36,464 nt of DNA from Prorocentrum cordatum (GCA_963575745.1 CAUYUJ010000736.1:547792-584255), one strand, 5' to 3'. Positions 8,755-18,625 are shown, counted from the first letter of the stretch. The notes: generated by a model not told the origin, from the sequence alone. Translations and numbers: made by a program.

Positions 8755-8890
8755 GCTTCGGGGGGAGAGAGGGAGGGGGAGTGGGGAGGAGGGGGAAGGG
8801 GAGGGGCAGGGAAGGGGAGGGGGAGGGAGGAGGAGGAGGTGAGAGAAGGGGGAGGAGAGGGAGGGGAAGCAGGGAGTAAGGCGGGAGGGC
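8755..8890. repeat. Polypurine G/A tract
   Basis: About 130 bp are almost pure purine on the plus strand (GGGGGAGAGAGGGAGGGGG and similar), giving Pro/Ser/Leu frames on minus. It may favour triplex or G-quadruplex structures. Confidence 0.85.
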
Positions 8891-8924
8891 GCAGGAGCGG
8901 GAGCACGGCGCCGATCGCGGACCC

Positions 8925-9480
8925 CTCAACCTTTCCGACGACCTGATTTGATAATATATTCGTTATGTCTTCGAATTGTTCGATGTCCGATATGATTTTT
9001 TAAGATTCGATTATTGGTCATGTCCGACCATATGATTTTTGTTTCCACTTCGGCCAATGAGGCCCGTGAACGGGCCCAGGGACCACCAGAAATGGGTCCA
9101 GGACGAAAAGATGTCCCCAGAGAGAGGGTCAGGAAAATCACATCGTCAGATTCCTACCACCCTCGTCAAAATGAACCTCAAAAGTTGCTGGCACGTCATT
9201 TCGATTTCGGCGCGCCCTTCAATGTCGACACGCCGCCCCTTCAATGTCGGGGCGAGGGCAAATATAGTCTGACCGAAGTTGACTCGAAAGTTTGACGTCG
9301 ACCGACATTGGAGGGGCGGCGCGTGCAAGTACCCCGCACTCATCGATACTCGGCCCCAGATCTTCCGACAAGCAGTTCAACCACGTCAGACATTTTTGAG
9401 GTTAATTTTGACGATGATTCCTAGGAAGGCGGGGGACTTCTTAGAAAAAATGCACCTATCCTAGACCCCGGATTGGATTG
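8925..9480. other. AT-richer non-repetitive stretch
   Basis: About 550 bp of lower GC. TGTCCGA(CC)ATATGATTTTT-like words occur twice, near 8983 and 9020. No convincing gene is seen. A 20-bp-armed hairpin at 9231-9321 is the main structure. Confidence 0.4.
9231..9321. repeat. Hairpin with 20-bp arms
   Basis: CGCCGCCCCTTCAATGTCGG (9231-9250) and CCGACATTGGAGGGGCGGCG (9302-9321) are reverse complements at 19 of 20 positions, around a 51-nt loop containing an AAATATAG stretch. An extra copy of CCCTTCAATGTCGA just upstream (about 9215) repeats the left arm directly. Confidence 0.8.
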
Positions 9481-9822
9481 GCCAGGACCGCCGTGGGTGC
9501 ACGCGGCGAGTTCGTGTCGTCTCGCCGTGGCGGCAGCCTGGCGCGGGCGCTCCAGGTTGATTGCCGCCGGTAGCCCAGCATCGACCGAGATCGTCACGGC
9601 TGCGAACGGCCTGCGCCATCGGGATCGCCAGAGAGGTCCAGCAATCCACGCGGCGTCCTAAACCGACGCCGACGTCCTCGCGCGACACGAGCCTGCCGCA
9701 GGCGTGCAGCCAGCTGGCCAGGACCACCCGAGCCAGTGAGCCCCGCCCATCCCCGCCCTCCGCCCCCGAAGCACAAGAGCCCCGGGTGGCGCAGCTCGGC
9801 ATCGGGGCAGGGCGCGCGCGTA
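9481..9822. other. GC-rich stretch without supported gene
   Basis: The sequence is non-repetitive and very GC-rich. A minus-strand frame reads through it with a fairly natural residue mix (for example LASWLHACGRLVSREDVGV), but its N-terminal part lies in the adjacent inverted-repeat element and no start, splice site or domain is identifiable. I leave it as possible exon remnant only. Confidence 0.3.
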
Positions 9823-9999
9823 TCCAGAGTTCGTAATAAAAGGGAGGGGGTCTGAACCCTCCAAGACAAGCCATTTCAGACCTCCCCCGTGGGAGAACCC
9901 TCCAAAACATCGTCCCCAGACCCCCCAGGCCCTCCAAGATAGCCTGGAAGAGACCCCCCCCCGAAATGAGACCCCCCTCCCTTTATTACGAAATCTGGA
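9823..9999. mobile_element. MITE-like element with ~30-bp terminal inverted repeats
   Basis: The left end TCCAGAGTTCGTAATAAAAG (from 9823) and the reverse complement of the right end, TCCAGATTTCGTAATAAAGG (to 9999), agree over about 30 bp through a GGGAGGGGG run, with one mismatch and two 1-nt indels. The trinucleotide GTA directly flanks both ends, a possible 3-bp target-site duplication. The interior holds three ~36-bp direct repeats beginning CCCTCCAARA. The 177-bp size, terminal inverted repeats and lack of coding fit a non-autonomous DNA transposon; the superfamily is not assignable. Confidence 0.55.
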
Positions 10000-10199
10000 G
10001 TACTGAGTATTGTTGGACCGATGCCCATCCCCAGCGGCGTGGCCTGGGCCCCACTGGCCGAGTTGCGCCCTAGATGGGGACACGGGTCGTTCCCTGCGGG
10101 TTCCGAGGGGCGCATCCCCAACCGGGGTGGTAATTTGGCTGGGGTCTCGCAGGGGATGGAGATGGGGATGGGGATCGGTGAAACGATACCGACGTACCC

Positions 10200-10268
10200 C
10201 CCCCCCCCAGCGAAGGCGGGAGGAGGAGGACGAGGAGGAGGAGGAGGAGGAGGAGGAGGAGGAGGAAT
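10200..10268. repeat. C-run plus GGA microsatellite
   Basis: A run of C at about 10198-10208 is followed by (GGA)n to about 10265. A short GGGGAT repeat lies just upstream (10155-10178). Confidence 0.85.
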
Positions 10269-10399
10269 GCTCGCGCAAAATCTGCGCGGCGCTCCTGGGC
10301 GAGAGCCACACCTCGCTCGCTCCCGCGGCGGCCCCGCTGCCGCGGCCGCTTCTTCCCGCGACTCGGCGGCCGACGAGCGTGCGCCGCGCCAGCGCGGGG

Positions 10400-10620
10400 G
10401 CGCCATTCCCAGGCGAAGCTTGCACACGGCTTTGGCCGAGGGCGGCAGTTCGCCCGCGCGAGGCATTCGGGCGGCTTCGTCGGTTCTCGTCGGCTTTCCC
10501 GCCTCGGGGTGCCCTCCAGCGGCTGCGCTTCGCCGAGAGCGTCCCAGGGGTGCCCAGATCGTCCCGAACGGCCGCCGGAGACCCGAATTATGACCCGAAA
10601 GCCAGACGACGAGGAACACT
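10400..10620 (+). repeat. Dispersed repeat family J, copy 1
   Basis: The core GAGAGCGTCCCAGGGGTGCC (10535-10554) recurs with one change at 24242-24261 (plus) and 24821-24840 (minus). Similarity extends into CTCCAGCGGCTGCGCTTCGC upstream and CGTCCCGAACGGCCGCCGGA downstream. The minus-strand copy conserves a similar reading (LRLAESVPGVPKSSRAA versus LRFAESVPGVPRSSRTA), which may only reflect DNA similarity. Confidence 0.65.
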
Positions 10621-11880
10621 GAAGGGGGGGTTCAGGGAGGGGAGGCATCGACCCCCACGCGCGGCCCCTCCCCCAACGACATTGGCGAGTGAAAAAAGAT
10701 GCGGCGGACCCAATCAAGCTGGAGCGCCACTTTCAGGCGAAATCTGCACGGCGCCGATGCGAAAGCGGCACATCGCCCTTTCGCGTGCAATTGCGTCTCG
10801 CCCCATTCCCGCCACGCATGTCGCACAGTCGACGACAAAACGTCCATGCTGAGAGGACACGTCGACTTTGAACTGTCGCTCAAAACAGGTAGGATGGAAC
10901 CACCTGGATGGGCTGGGCCAGGTGGCAGAGTGCGAGTATATCTTCACTCGAGAGAAGGATTGGCGCCCTCCGATCCCCATCCTTCTCCCCGCTTCCAGAC
11001 TGAGCCGGAGCAGGTGGAGTCGGCCGCATCGCCGAAGCATCGGCGGTACGGCACGATCTGGAGCCCGCGCGCTGCGCGGTCCTCAGTGACAGCACCGCGT
11101 GGCGAGTCAGTGGGGACTCAGGGTGACCGAACGGCTTTGGGGCTTGGATCGTTCTCCGAGGGCGTCTCGGGCGACCGGGACCTCCGAGGTCCCAAAACCG
11201 CATGGCGACAGGCCGTGCGGTGAGGCGCCGGGGGGAACACGAGGTCACCCCGCGGGCCGTCCCCGCGCCGTTGCGCGAGGCCTCCACGGCTTCGTCGGGA
11301 GACCGACTGTCGAGTGGATTCCCTGCGGCCTGTTCGGGGGCGGGGCCTCCAGCACGCGGGCCCCTCCTCGCGGCGGGCCGTCCAGGGCCGGAGGGGCCGC
11401 CGCGGAGCGCGGCCTCCTCTCTTTCGTCACCCACCCTCGGGTCTCCTGCCCCCTCCCGCGGGTTCTTAGAGGCCTCGCCCTGACATACTTCTTTCTCTTG
11501 CCTCGCGGCGCGGCAGAGGCGAGCCGCTCGCGGGTCCAAGCAACCCGGGCTACTTCACTGCGACTTGTCCCGCTTGCAAGAGGGGGGGGGACGAAGAGAG
11601 CCGGCCGCAGAGACAGGAGGCGGGAAAGAAGGCACACTCGCGCGGCGAGGACGCGGGGGGCGCGCAGGATGTAACTTGACGTACGGCGCATCGAAAAATC
11701 GAGGCGCCAGGCTTCTTTCCCCCTCTATCAAGAAAGATGCGCCGGATTTGTGGGCATGGGGCATGAAACCTTCTAGAGGATTTCAGCAGTCTCTGAGGCC
11801 TCTTCATGACCCCTGCTGCCGCCGCCTTTTTCCAGGACGAATGTAGGGACGACCTCTGCGGCGGAGTGGTGTCGACTCAG
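10621..11880. other. GC-rich unassigned region
   Basis: There is no tandem structure and no recognised gene. CAAAACAG|GTAGGA near 10889 resembles a splice donor after an open frame, and GAAATCTGCACGGCGCC near 10740 resembles AAAATCTGCGCGGCGCTCC near 10278, which suggests dispersed-repeat debris. 11220-11680 is extremely CpG-rich. Confidence 0.35.
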
Positions 11881-11894
11881 CGACGACCCAAACG

Positions 11895-12020
11895 CGGGCG
11901 ATCAAGATTGAACGCCGCCAGTGGTTCAGAATCGGCCCATATCGAACGATTTGCACTATCGGACAGCCGTGACCCGTCAAAATTGAACGATCCACACGGT
12001 GTCACAATCCAACGCTGGCG
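11895..12020. repeat. Degenerate RTTGAACG repeats
   Basis: CAAGATTGAACG (11903), ATATCGAACGATTTGC (11939), CAAAATTGAACGATCC (11978) and CACAATCCAACG (12003) form a loose series. ATTCAAGATTGAACGACTTG also occurs near 27969. Spacing is irregular (25-42 bp). Confidence 0.4.
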
Positions 12021-12084
12021 TCGTCACGACACGAACCTACCGCACACCCAGGACATTTGAGATCGTGATTTTATTTCAGGGTGG

Positions 12085-12200
12085 TTACCCAGAGGTCTGG
12101 ACCTCTTCTGGGGGATCGGCGTCTCACCCTGAGTCTTTCTGTTGACGGCCCCAGGGCCCAGTGAGGGCCCAGGCCCGAAACTGCCCCTCGAAGCAAAAAT
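12085..12200 (-). repeat. Dispersed repeat family G, minus copy
   Basis: Reading minus, GGGCCCTGGGGCCGTCAACA and the following ~60 bp match the family G landmarks at 24600-24725. A further partial copy with GGGCCCCAGGTCTGTCAAAC lies at 12655-12760 (plus), ending in GATTTTGAACGGAT, which also occurs in shorter form near 5440. Confidence 0.45.
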
Positions 12201-12424
12201 CAAAAACGTTGCGAATCATTCGTGACGCGAGCATGTCAGGGACTGCTTCCAGCGAGCTTCGGATGTCCGACCCCTGCCATCTGACTGGGCCAGCGCGTCA
12301 CCGAGAAAGGTCTCAACGGGCGTCAGGAAGGAGTGCCTGCCTGTGGCTAGAGAACCCCCCGTGGTGCTGGGACCCCGCGCGAGGGGCGATAGTCTGAAAC
12401 AAGAGCGGAGCTTCCCCAGGCTGG

Positions 12425-12630
12425 AAGCGTCGTCGTTGTCGTCGTCGCCGTCGTCGCCGCCGCCGTCGTCGTCGTCGTCACCGTCGTCGTTGCCGTCGTC
12501 GTCGCAGTTGTCGTCGTCGTCACAGTCGTCGTCGTCGTCGTCGCTGTAGTCGCCGTCGTCGTCGCCGTCGTCGCCGTCATAACCGTCGTCGTCACAGTCG
12601 TCGCCGTCGTCGTCGTCGTCGCTCACTAGG
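12425..12630. repeat. Degenerate GTC/GCC trinucleotide tract
   Basis: About 200 bp of GTCGTCGTC-type triplets are broken by CAGTCG, GCTGTAGTC and CATAACC. It reads as poly-Ser/Pro on plus and poly-Asp or poly-Thr on minus. Confidence 0.9.
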
Positions 12631-12939
12631 CCGCCAAGAGGCGGCCCACACGCCCGAGGGTTTTCGGCCTCCAGTGGCCGCTTTCGGGCCCCAGGTCTGT
12701 CAAACTGCACCAGATGATCCACGCGAGGGGTCCGGGGACAGATTTTGAACGGATTTGGCCTTGCCCCCCCCCCCCTCTTGATCGATTTGCTGGGACCCCA
12801 TCAAGTTCAGACCCCTCCGCCGCCTCCAAGATTTCATAGCCGGAGCCATGAAGTCTCCCCAGATGTCATGGCCCCCTTATTCTTTCAAGACGACCCCCAG
12901 TGCCCCCTCGTCCACACACACCCCTGGCCACGGTTTGCG

Positions 12940-13069
12940 AACCCTCCCGCGTGGACGCCCCCGAGGCTCGAGGGCATCTGGCGCGTTCGTCGGCTCTCGG
13001 CAGTTTTCCAGCCTCAAGCTGCGCTCCAGAAGCTGCGCCTTGCCGACGCAGTCATGCTCGCATCGTGAT
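12940..13069 (+). repeat. Family J-like copy ending at an A-rich tail
   Basis: TTCGTCGGCTCTCGGCAGTT and GCTCCAGAAGCTGCGCCTTG parallel the family J copy at 10470-10530 (TTCGTCGGTTCTCGTCGGCT; CTCCAGCGGCTGCGCTTCGC). The similarity stops just before an A-rich tract, a possible retroposition signature. Confidence 0.4.
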
Positions 13070-13138
13070 GAGAAAGAAAAAAACAAAACAAAAAACAACA
13101 AAAAACAAACAAAAAAAAAAAAAAAAAAAAAAAAAAAT
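13070..13138. repeat. A-rich tract
   Basis: About 69 bp of A broken by isolated C residues, ending in an uninterrupted A run of about 27. A similar tract with CAAACAAACAAAC lies at 15798-15870. Confidence 0.95.
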
Positions 13139-13164
13139 CCGACGGTAGGACCCCACATGAGAAT

Positions 13165-13386
13165 ATGTTTAGCTTACCCTTTGCCCTTTCCTCCTCCCCC
13201 TGGCGGACACCCTCTCCTCTCGCCCCCTGCACTGCCCTCTCTTCCCCCTTCTATTTCTCTTCCTCCTCCTCTTTCTCCTCCTCCTCCTCCTCCTCCTCCT
13301 CCTCCTCCTCCTCCTCCTCCTCCTCCTCCTCCTCCTCCTCCTCCTCCTCCTCCTCCTCCTCCTCCTCCTCCTCCTCCTCCTCCTCT
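13165..13386. repeat. Polypyrimidine and TCC microsatellite
   Basis: A C/T-rich lead-in (13165-13262) runs into an almost pure (TCC)n of about 115 bp. Frames give long Ser, Pro, Glu or Arg runs and should not be annotated as protein. Confidence 0.95.
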
Positions 13387-13591
13387 CGCGCCACCTCCTC
13401 CTCGTCGTCGGCCTCCCCCATGCCCCTTCCCTCCTCATCCCCCTGCCTTTTCTCCATGTGCACCTCCCCTTCCCCCTCGTCGGGGCAAGCAAATCCATTT
13501 TCCTCAGCGCCGTCGCCGCCTCGGCCAGCGCGCGCGCGTCTGCCGACGGCTAGATCGCGAAGCCGTCGGGACAAACCTTCGGGCTGGGCTG

Positions 13592-15541
13592 TAGGCTCCC
13601 GCTCGAGACTTCCTTCATATTCAGGTCTCAAGAGCCCAAAAGTGACGACAGTTGCATGTTGCGGATGACCCGTTCGGATTCAAACATGAAGTGCGGGCCC
13701 CATAGGGAGGGGGTTCCCGTTTGAGACTTCCTCACAATTTACTCACAGACGAGGCTCCCGCTCGAGACTTCCTCCATATTCAGGTCTCAAGGGCCCAAAA
13801 CTGACGACAGTTGCACGTTGCGGATGACCCGCTCGGATTCAAACATGAAGTGCGGGCCCCATAGGGAGGGGGCTCCCGCCTGAGACTTCCTCACAATTCA
13901 CTTACAGACGAGGCTCCCGCCTGATACTTCCTCCATATTCAAGCCTCAAGAGTCCAAAAGTGACGACAGTTGCACGTTGCGGATGACCCGCTCGGATTCG
14001 AACATGAAGTGCGGGCTCCATAGGGAGGGGGCTCCCGCCTGAGACTTCCTCGCAATTCACTCACAGACGAGGCTCCCGCTCGAGACTTCCTCCATATTCA
14101 GATCTCAAGAGCCCAAAAATGACGACAGTTGCACGTTGCGGATGACCCGCTCGGATTCGAACGTGAAGCGCGGGCCCCATAGGGAGGGGGTTCCCGCCTG
14201 ATACTTCCTCCATATTCAGGTCTCAAGGGCCCAAAAGTGACGACAGTTGCACGTTGCGGATGACCCGCTCGGATTCGAACATGAAGTGCGGGCCCCATAG
14301 GGAGGGGGGCTCCCGCCTGAGAGTTCCTCACAATTCACTCACAGACGAAGCTCCTGCTTGATACTTCCTCCATATTCAGGCTTCAAGAGCCCAAAAGTGA
14401 CGACAGTTACACGTTGCGGATGACCCGCTCGGATTCGAACATGAAGCACGGGCCCCATAGGGAGGGGGCTCCCGCCTGAGACTTCCTCGCAATTCACTCA
14501 CAGACGAGGCTCCCGCTCGAGACTTCTTCCATATTCAGATCTCAAGAGCCCACAAGCGACGACAGTTACACGTTGCGGATGACCCGCTCGGATTCGAACA
14601 TGAAGTGCGGGCCCCATATGGAAGGGGCCCCCGCCTGATTCACTCACAGACGAGGCTCCCGCTCGAGACTTCCTCCATATTCAAGTCTCAAGAGCCCAAA
14701 AGTGACGACAATTGCACGTTGCGGATGACCCGCTCGGATTCGAACATGAAGTGCGGGCCCCATAAGGAGGGGGCTCCCGCCTGAGACTTCCTCACAATTC
14801 ACTCACAGACGAGGCTCCCGCCTAATACTTCCTCCATACTCAGGCCTCAAGAGCCCAAAAGTGACTACAGTTACACGTTGCGGATGACCCGCTCGGATTC
14901 GAACATGAAGTGCGGGCCCCATAGGGAGGGGGCTCCCGCCGCTGAGAGTTCCTCGCAATTCACTCACAGACGAGGCTCCCGCTCGAGACTTCCTCCATAT
15001 TCAGGTCTCAAGAGCCCAAAAGTGACGACAGTTGCACGTTGCGGATGACCCGCTCGGATTCGAACATGAAGTGCGGGCCCCATAGGGAGGGGGCTCCCGC
15101 CTGAGACTTCCTCACAATTCACTCACAGACGAGGCTCCCGCTCGAACTTCCTCCATATTCAAGTCTCAAGAGCCCAAAAGTGACGACAGTTGCACGTTGC
15201 GGATGACCCGCTCGGATTCGAACATGAAGTGCGGGCCCCATAAGGAGGGGGCTCCCGCCTGAGACTTCCTCACAATTCACTCACAGACGATCCCAGGTCT
15301 CGGGCCCCATAGGGAGGGGGTTCCCGCCTGAGACTTCCTCGCCATTCACTCACAGACGAGGCTCCCGCTCGAGACTTCCTCCATATTCAGGCCTCAAGAG
15401 CCCAAAAGTGACGACAGTTGCACGTTGCGGATGACCCGCTCGGATTCGAACATGAAGTGCGGGCCCAATAGGGAGGGGGCTCCCGCCTGAGAGTTCCTCA
15501 CAATTCACTCACAAACGAGGCTCCCGCCTGATACTTCCTCG
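13592..15541. repeat. 159-bp satellite array, about 12 monomers
   Basis: GCGGATGACC recurs at 13661, 13820, 13979, 14138, 14256, 14416, 14575, 14721, 14880, 15041, 15199 and 15427. The usual spacing is 158-161 bp. One 118-bp interval lacks exactly one 41-bp module, one is 146 bp, and one is 228 bp with an extra partial unit. Each full monomer contains two copies of CTCCCGCYYGAGACTTCCTC 41 bp apart, plus a ~118-bp remainder with a GGATTCGAACATGAAGTGCG segment. Identity between monomers is high, which suggests recent homogenisation. Confidence 0.97.
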
Positions 15542-15544
15542 AGT

Positions 15545-15549
15545 GCGAG

Positions 15550-15585
<36 letters not shown>

Positions 15586-15722
15586 GTATGTGAGTGACTG
15601 AGCGTGTGAGAGAGCGCGAGTGATGATGCTGATGTTGATGATGAGAGAGTGTGAGTGAGTGTGAGTGTGAGTGAGTGGTGATGATGATGAGTGAGTGAGT
15701 GAGTGTGCGAAGGCAGAAGAGG
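15545..15722. repeat. GAT and GTGA microsatellites
   Basis: (GAT)n at 15549-15587 is followed by alternating GTGAGTGAG and GATGATG words to about 15715. It starts abruptly where the 159-bp satellite stops. Confidence 0.9.
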
Positions 15723-15794
15723 AGACAGGGTGGGGTGAGTGTTCCTGCGCGGGGTGTGCAGAGAAAACAAGAACCCCACTTTGGATGTGGGGGA

Positions 15795-15870
15795 AGGAAG
15801 AAGAAGAAGAAGAAAAAAAACAAAACAAAAAACACAAAAAAAACAAAAACAAACAAACAAACAAAAAACT
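15795..15870. repeat. GAA then A-rich tract
   Basis: GAAGAAGAAGAAG passes into A runs broken by C, then CAAACAAACAAACAAAAAAC. A short (CAA)n follows at 15953-15973. Confidence 0.9.
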
Positions 15871-15984
15871 AGAGATGTGTGTATGTTTCGGCCTCCGGGG
15901 TGGCCCTCGCTGGGCTCTAGGACCGCCCAAACACGATTCGGGAGACAAGAAGCAACAACAACAACAACAACAGTCATTTTACCC

Positions 15985-16204
15985 GAACGCGTGGTGTTCT
16001 CCCCAGTGCCAGGGTTTTCATACGACACCAGGCAATACCCCCACTTCGTGGGGGGGCATTACAAGCTCTACCAAATATCCAAACGACTCTTCGCGACCAC
16101 CCAAACCCAGCTTCCCGCCCTATGACGTTGGGACACTTCACTTCGTGGCGTGCGGACGACCGTGGCTACTACACTGGCGTGGGGTACACACCCACAGAAT
16201 TTGG
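15985..16204. other. Non-repetitive stretch, possible coding remnant
   Basis: A plus-strand frame includes a natural-looking segment (PGFSYDTRQYPHFVGGHYK), then ends near 16125, and a second frame continues (HFTSWRADDRGYYTGVGYT). This could be a frame-broken relic or chance. No domain is recognised. Confidence 0.2.
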
Positions 16205-16760
16205 TCACTTATTCGCGAAAGTAGCTCGCGCGAGCTCATGTAACATAAATGTTGGGAAACCATTTTTTTTTAGGATTCGGACAGCGCGCGCGGGTGGAAA
16301 TTTTGAAAAGTCGTGCAGCTGTTTTTCGAGGACCTACGGTGCGATTCGTGTGATTTTATGATGCGCGGTGGTAAAATTCTTAAGAACCCAATGGTTTTTG
16401 GAGATTTCGGCGTGCGCGCGCGAAGAAAAAACGAATCTGTCCCGCATGGTATTATTTGACAGGGATGATGGCCCTGGCAGGTGCGCAACCGTTGTCGCAG
16501 AAGTTCGAAAAAGTTGCTCGCAAAAGCCCGTTTGACAGAAATGTTTAAAAAGTGTTGGGTTTCCTACGAATCCGCAAGAGCGCGCGGGATGAGATTTTGA
16601 CATTTTTTTGTTGAAAAACCATTAGTTTTTTGATGTTTTTATGTTGAAATCGCTCCGAACACTAAGCTTTTGGAAGGATTTCGTCTTGCGCGCGCGAATG
16701 TCCACTTTACCTTATTTTTTGCAAAGGATTCTTGAAATTTGATTATATTAGAACAAGAAA
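16205..16760 (+). repeat. GCGCGC-bearing dispersed element, copy B
   Basis: GCGCGC clusters occur at about 16225, 16284, 16412, 16580 and 16690, set in AT-rich spacers, with GAGATTTCGGCGTG and GGATTTCGTCTTG directly before two of them. CCGCATGGTATTATTTGACA near 16441 and TTTTTGCAAAGGATTCTTGA near 16717 match copy A at 6030-6430. A perfect 14-bp palindrome, AGCTCGCGCGAGCT, lies at 16223-16236. Confidence 0.75.
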
Positions 16761-16892
16761 TGTCATTTTATAGTGTTTTTTGCAAGGGAAAGCGGGGGGG
16801 AACAAAACAACCGGATCTTGATCACATCGAATTACCTGAGGCTTCCTCACGAAAATGATGAAAATGTAGCTGCGGCCTAGGCGGCGCAGGGG

Positions 16893-17105
16893 GGCCGTGC
16901 ACCAGGGGCCCCAACAATAATTATTCTTTAGAATTAATAATGTTCAACAGCAACAGCAACAGCAACAGCAACAACAATCATTTCAAGACTGTTCGCTTTT
17001 GCTGGCACGCGTGTCTTGCATTCCGTATACCTCAACTCTCGATACCCGCCCACTTCGTCTTCGATTGTACCCCTTTTCGGGGGGGATCTCTTCCTTGTCG
17101 GCCAC
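16893..17105 (+). repeat. Dispersed element N, copy A (AAC-containing)
   Basis: The order is CCAACAATAATTATTCTTTA, a (CAACAG/CAA) tract at 16947-16978, ATCATTTCAAGACTGTTCGC, CTCGATACCCGCCC, then CCCCTTTTCGGGGGG. Copies B-F share these landmarks. 16761-16892 upstream is unassigned apart from GAGGCTTCCTCACG, a minus-oriented piece of the 41-bp module. Confidence 0.75.
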
Positions 17106-17106
17106 T

Positions 17107-17418
17107 GACTGAATTGCGAAGAAGTCTCGAGCGAGAGCGCCGTTCCTGAGTTCGGGGTCCTCTCTGGCCAGGGGATCTCGGAATACTTATGAAGAGCTAT
17201 CGAACGGCAGCCGTTGTCGCCGTGTCCGGGCCTCCACCAACTTGCTTGAATTACAGGAAATTATCGAGCGAGAGCGCCGTTCCTGAGTTCGGGGGCCTTT
17301 TTGGCCAGGGGATCTCGGAGTAAATCGTGAGGAAGTATCGAGCAAGAGCCATTGTCGTCGTGGCTGGGCCTCCATCAACTCAATTGAATTGCGAAGAAGT
17401 CTCGAGCGAGAGCGCCGT
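17107..17418 (+). repeat. 137-bp tandem repeat built on 41-bp modules
   Basis: GAATTGCGAAGAAG (17111), GAATTACAGGAAA (17248) and GAATTGCGAAGAAG (17386) are 137-138 bp apart. Each is followed by CGAGCGAGAGCGCCGTT, and the first two then by GGCCAGGGGATCTCGG and a GCCTCCA.CAACT segment. The module core is the same as in the clusters at 23156-23356. Confidence 0.75.
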
Positions 17419-17424
17419 TTATTC

Positions 17425-17497
<73 letters not shown>

Positions 17498-17626
17498 CTC
17501 AGTTTACGACTGTTCGCCCTTATCTGCTCGAGCGTCCAATAACGCATATTTCCGAAACCCTCGATACCCGCCCTCTCCGTTTTCGATCGAACCCCTTTGG
17601 AGGGTATACCTTTCTTCCCTGCAGGC
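17418..17626 (+). repeat. Dispersed element N, copy B with long AAC tract
   Basis: About 72 bp of uninterrupted (AAC)n are followed by CAGTTTACGACTGTTCGCCC, CCCTCGATACCCGCCC, TTTTCGATCGAACCCCTTTG and GGGTATACCTTTCTTCCCTG. The 5' half of the element is missing; 41-bp-module sequence abuts the AAC tract directly. Confidence 0.8.
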
Positions 17627-17744
17627 CGGGCCCCGGCAAGCGGCGGGGCGGCCGCGGACCGTCGGCCTGGCCAGCGGCAGCGCTGATCGGCGGGGCGGCC
17701 GCGGACCGTCGACCCGACCCCAAGAGGGACGGACAGGGGACCGA

Positions 17745-17746
17745 CC

Positions 17747-17788
<42 letters not shown>

Positions 17789-17875
17789 TCGAAGACGACG
17801 GCAGCGACGACGACGACGACGACGACGTCGACGATGAAGGCGACGTCGACGACGGCGACGACGACGACGAGCGAA
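17745..17875. repeat. GAC trinucleotide tract
   Basis: (GAC)n, about 40 bp pure and then interspersed with GTC, GGC and GAA triplets. It reads as poly-Asp on plus. Confidence 0.9.
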
Positions 17876-17929
17876 AGCGAGAGCGAGAGAGAACGACAGC
17901 AGGGCCACAAGGACACGAAGTAGGCCACG

Positions 17930-18625
17930 AAGAGCGCGAACGAGCGGGGGCCACGAAGGGCAGATAATGTGGGGCCACAGAAGGCAACGATGGGGCCACT
18001 GAGGGTAGCAACTGGACCACGTAGGACAGTGAGGGGGCCACAAACGGCGACAGCGGGGCCACGAAGGGCATGCACACGGGGCCACAACGGGCGCGAAAGA
18101 GCGGGGGCCACGAAGGGCAACGTATACTGGGCCGCGGAGTGCAAGGACGGGGCCACTGAGGGCAGCAACGGGGCCACGAAGGGCAGCGAGGGGGCCACGA
18201 AGGGCGACAGCGGGGCCACGAAGGGCATGCATATGGGGCCACCACGGGCGCGAACGAGCGGGGGCCACGAAGGGCATACATACATGGGGCCACGAAGGGC
18301 AGCGAGGGGGCCATGAAGGGATGCAACGGGGCCACGAACGGCAGCGAGGGGGCCACGGAGGGCTGCAACGGGGCCACGAAGGGCTGCGACGGGGCCACGA
18401 AGGGCAGCGAGGGGGCCACGAAAGGCTGCAACGGGGCCACGAAGGGCAGCGAGGGGGCCACGAAGGGATGCAACGGGGCCACGAAGGGCAGCGAGGAGGC
18501 CACGAGGGGCTGCAACGGGGCCACGAAGGGCAGCGAGGGGGCCACGAAGGGCTGCAAGGGCGCCACGAAACAAAGCGAGGGGGCCACGAAGGGCTGCAAT
18601 GGGGCCACGAAAGGCAGCGAGATCC
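17930..18625. repeat. 21-bp tandem array with 157-bp higher-order period
   Basis: Two alternating 21-bp forms, GGGGCCACGAAGGGCAGCGA(G) and GGGGCCACGAAGGGCTGCAA(C), dominate 18300-18625. In the left part, GCGCGAACGAGCGGGGGCC recurs at 17934, 18091 (one change) and 18248, exactly 157 bp apart. Since 21 bp is 7 codons, every frame shows a 7-residue repeat. This explains the ~360-420-codon minus-strand open frames here, which I do not annotate as genes. Confidence 0.93.

Noticed and set aside
10690-10895. Possible exon ending in CAAAACAG|GTAGGA
   Set aside because: Part of it repeats sequence near 10278, no acceptor is convincing, and the reading frame has no natural composition over its length.
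13592-15541. A tRNA B-box-like word (GTTCGAATCC on minus) in every 159-bp monomer
   Set aside because: The bases around it do not pair into a T arm, no A box or cloverleaf was found, and it recurs only because the monomer does.
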